A stretch of 9,072 nt of DNA, from contig JAAVXQ010000035.1 of assembly GCA_022790685.1 (NCBI GenBank), positions 1 to 9,072 of the forward strand. The letters are read 5' to 3'. This document shows, piece by piece, positions 7,657-9,072 of this stretch. The position numbers and the translations under genes were made by a program. The DNA is from Clostridia bacterium (GTDB taxonomy: Bacteria > Bacillota > Clostridia > TANB77 > CAG-508). Below the pieces are notes generated by a model that saw only the letters and a list, made by a program, of their open reading frames with translations, ran no database searches and had not been told where the DNA came from. Numbering within the stretch: the first letter of the stretch is position 1; each line of letters starts with the position of its first letter.

Positions 7657-7685
7657 ATTTTATAACATATTTCTCATTTTTTCAA
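7657..7685 (-). promoter_or_regulatory. Probable sigma-A-type promoter of the miaB operon
   Basis: TTGAAA (7685-7680) is separated by 17 bases from TAAAAT (7662-7657), in the short intergenic region before miaB. The start of transcription would be near 7650, leaving a leader of about 20 bases that contains the AGGAGG. In AT-rich DNA such matches also arise by chance. Confidence 0.5.
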
Positions 7686-7693
7686 GGTTTTAG

Positions 7694-7722
7694 TTGTTTT
7701 TTGCCATATTTTATTCTATAAT
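7694..7722 (+). promoter_or_regulatory. Probable promoter of the J-domain gene
   Basis: A perfect TATAAT (7717-7722) is preceded, after a 17-base spacer, by a weak -35 TTGTTT (7694-7699). Transcription would start near 7729, just before the SD. It is back to back with the miaB promoter. Confidence 0.5.
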
Positions 7723-7737
7723 TAATTTATAGAGAAT

Positions 7738-7742
7738 TGGAG
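7738..7742 (+). promoter_or_regulatory. Shine-Dalgarno deciding the start of the J-domain gene
   Basis: TGGAG at 7738-7742 lies 6 bases before the ATG at 7749. A TTG at 7737 could open the frame four codons earlier but falls on this SD, so it is not taken as the start. Confidence 0.65.
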
Positions 7743-7748
7743 TTTTTT

Positions 7749-8588
7749 ATGAATTATTATGATATTTTAAATGTAAGTAAAAATGCATCACAAAAAGAAA
7801 TTAAAAATTCTTATAAAAAATTAGTTAAAAAATATCATCCAGATGTATATGCTGGAGATAAATCTTTTGCTGACAAAAAAATTAAAGAAATTAATTCTGC
7901 ATATGATGTTTTATCTAATGAAGATTTAAAAAAAGAATATGATGCAACTATTACTCCTATACCTTCTTATGATAGTTACAATGAGTATTACAATAATTAT
8001 AAGGAAAGATATTCTAATTATGATACTCAAAATAATTATACCTCATCTTCTAATGATGTATATGAAAAATATAAAAATGTTTATAATAATTATGCAAACA
8101 AATACTCAAATTATAAATCCACCTCTTCTTATACAAATACAAGAGAAAATTATTCTAATTACTATAAAGCCTCTGCTTATAGAACTCCATCTTCTAGTTA
8201 TAGTCATGAAAATAAAGCACAAGAATATGTTTATAAAAAATTATCAAATTTTTCTAAACTGCAATTACTTGTATTATTTGGTGCTGTATATGTTATCGCT
8301 TTAATATTCATCATTTCAGATTTTTCAAAAGTACATTCTCCTAATACAAAAGTTTCTGCTTCTTCTACTAGTGATACATCTATTTATGATACTTCGTATT
8401 ATAATTATTTATATAATGATTCTAATAATGAAATTTCTTCTAATTCTTATAAAGATTCATATATTTTAGGTGATTATGAATTTACTTTAGAGGATTTAAG
8501 AGATGCATATATAAAATATTACTCTTCTAAATTTTCTAGCTTTTCAGAATTTATGGAATTTATAGAATATGCTGAAGAATATTTATAA
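7749..8588 (+). CDS. Membrane-anchored J-domain (DnaJ-like) protein
   Basis: The product is 279 aa. Residues 1-65 form a J domain (YYDILNVSKNASQKEIKNSY, then HPD at 30-32 and INSAYDVLSNEDLKKEYD), which would stimulate the ATPase of a DnaK-type Hsp70. The middle (about 70-160) is low-complexity and rich in Tyr, Asn and Ser. One membrane segment follows (about 171-190, LQLLVLFGAVYVIALIFIIS), preceded by lysines, which suggests a cytoplasmic N-terminus. The outer part (190-279) is Ser/Tyr-rich and ends in a short helix-like stretch (EFTLEDLRDAY... and FSEFMEFIEYAEEYL). There is no Gly/Phe linker or zinc domain, so it is not canonical DnaJ. It has its own promoter and shares a terminator with the convergent gene. 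It may recruit Hsp70 to the membrane; no client can be named. It contains no CGG. Confidence 0.85.
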   Translation: MNYYDILNVSKNASQKEIKNSYKKLVKKYHPDVYAGDKSFADKKIKEINSAYDVLSNEDLKKEYDATITPIPSYDSYNEYYNNYKERYSNYDTQNNYTSSSNDVYEKYKNVYNNYANKYSNYKSTSSYTNTRENYSNYYKASAYRTPSSSYSHENKAQEYVYKKLSNFSKLQLLVLFGAVYVIALIFIISDFSKVHSPNTKVSASSTSDTSIYDTSYYNYLYNDSNNEISSNSYKDSYILGDYEFTLEDLRDAYIKYYSSKFSSFSEFMEFIEYAEEYL

Positions 8589-8602
8589 TATACTTTTAAA
8601 AC

Positions 8603-8642
8603 AAAAAACTAATATAACTAAAATAGTTATATTAGTTTTTTT
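8603..8642. terminator. Bidirectional intrinsic terminator
   Basis: A perfect 18-bp inverted repeat (8603-8620 with 8624-8641) encloses a 3-base AAA loop. The arms begin with A6 and end with T6-7, so either strand gives a hairpin followed by U residues. It lies between the convergent J-domain gene (TAA ends 8588) and the small membrane protein gene (stop at 8644), so it can serve both. Confidence 0.88.
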
Positions 8643-8643
8643 A

Positions 8644-9054
8644 TTACCACTCTTTAAGTATTGTAACATTCTCTTGATTAAATCTATTTTTTATTTCTTC
8701 TCTAGAAAATCCTCTAAGACTTGTATACTCCACATAGGCTATATTATCCTTTATTTTAGGTCTTATATATCCATTTAGAATATCATTACTTAAATGCATT
8801 TCTTTTGGTACATTTTCTATTTCACAAAAACATGCTTTACATATATCTTTATCATCAAAAACACAATAATATGTAAAAATATCATCTTCTTCGCTAGCCT
8901 TGCTCTCTATTACTAGCATTCCATAATTTGAGGCTTTAAAGGCTGGATCAAATGGTCTTGCAGCATTTATGTGTAGAAATATTATGTATAAAAAGTATGC
9001 AAAAATCAATAAAAGCATAATAATAAATATTTTTTTTACCTTTTGTTTATTCAT
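8644..9054 (-). CDS. Small membrane-anchored protein, function unknown
   Basis: The product is 136 aa and I recognise no family. After a basic start (MNKQKVKK), residues about 9-28 form a hydrophobic segment (IFIIMLLLIFAYFLYIIFLH), either an uncleaved signal anchor or a signal peptide. No lipobox is seen. The remaining 105 residues are hydrophilic and probably outside the membrane. They contain Cys at about 64 and a cluster CKACFC at about 72-77, spaced as if for disulfides or metal. The C-terminal part (YTSLRGFSREEIKNRFN) looks folded. AGGAG (9065-9061) lies 6 bases before the ATG. It is convergent with the J-domain gene and is not part of the miaB operon. It contains no CGG. Confidence 0.65.
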   Translation of the reverse strand: MNKQKVKKIFIIMLLLIFAYFLYIIFLHINAARPFDPAFKASNYGMLVIESKASEEDDIFTYYCVFDDKDICKACFCEIENVPKEMHLSNDILNGYIRPKIKDNIAYVEYTSLRGFSREEIKNRFNQENVTILKEW

Positions 9055-9072
9055 ATTTTTCTCCTATTCTTC

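Overview
The window is very AT-rich and has strong AGGAGG-type ribosome-binding sites. It carries miaB followed by mutS on the same strand, an order familiar from Clostridia. It most likely comes from a low-GC member of the Bacillota. Mature stops are TAA or TAG, and the Arg codons I checked by eye are AGA or CGT.

Layout. A minus-strand gene train runs from about 7650 to the left edge: miaB (tRNA methylthiolation), an HTH plus helical-repeat protein, a second small helical-repeat protein, mutS (mismatch repair), a transglutaminase-fold protein with a Cys-His-Asp triad, and asnB (glutamine-dependent asparagine synthetase, cut by the left edge). Gaps are 3 to 84 bases, so it looks like one operon driven from a divergent promoter region at about 7643-7737. 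From the other side of that region a plus-strand gene encodes a membrane-anchored J-domain protein. It converges on a minus-strand gene for a small membrane-anchored protein, with a perfect 18-bp bidirectional terminator hairpin between them.

The main observation concerns reading frame. Three operon genes (asnB, the transglutaminase-fold gene, mutS) are each broken into overlapping or adjacent frames, five breaks in all. Every break is the same event: an in-frame CGG codon, after which the homologous reading continues in the +1 frame with a GGN glycine codon formed by the last two bases of CGG and the next base. These five are the only in-frame CGG codons I can find in the window. The other five CGG trinucleotides on coding strands lie out of phase (across two codons), and nothing breaks there. 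Genes without an in-frame CGG are intact. This suggests that CGG is not read as arginine in this organism but triggers +1 frameshifting (CGG N read as C-skip then GGN = Gly), so mutS, asnB and the transglutaminase-fold gene are functional. This is an inference from one window. A systematic sequence error or gene decay must be excluded, but neither readily explains the strict codon phase.

A second point is an imperfect hairpin of about 25 bp between the transglutaminase-fold gene and asnB. It sequesters the asnB Shine-Dalgarno sequence and ends in a U tract directly before its start codon, so it may act as an attenuator or translational control element.
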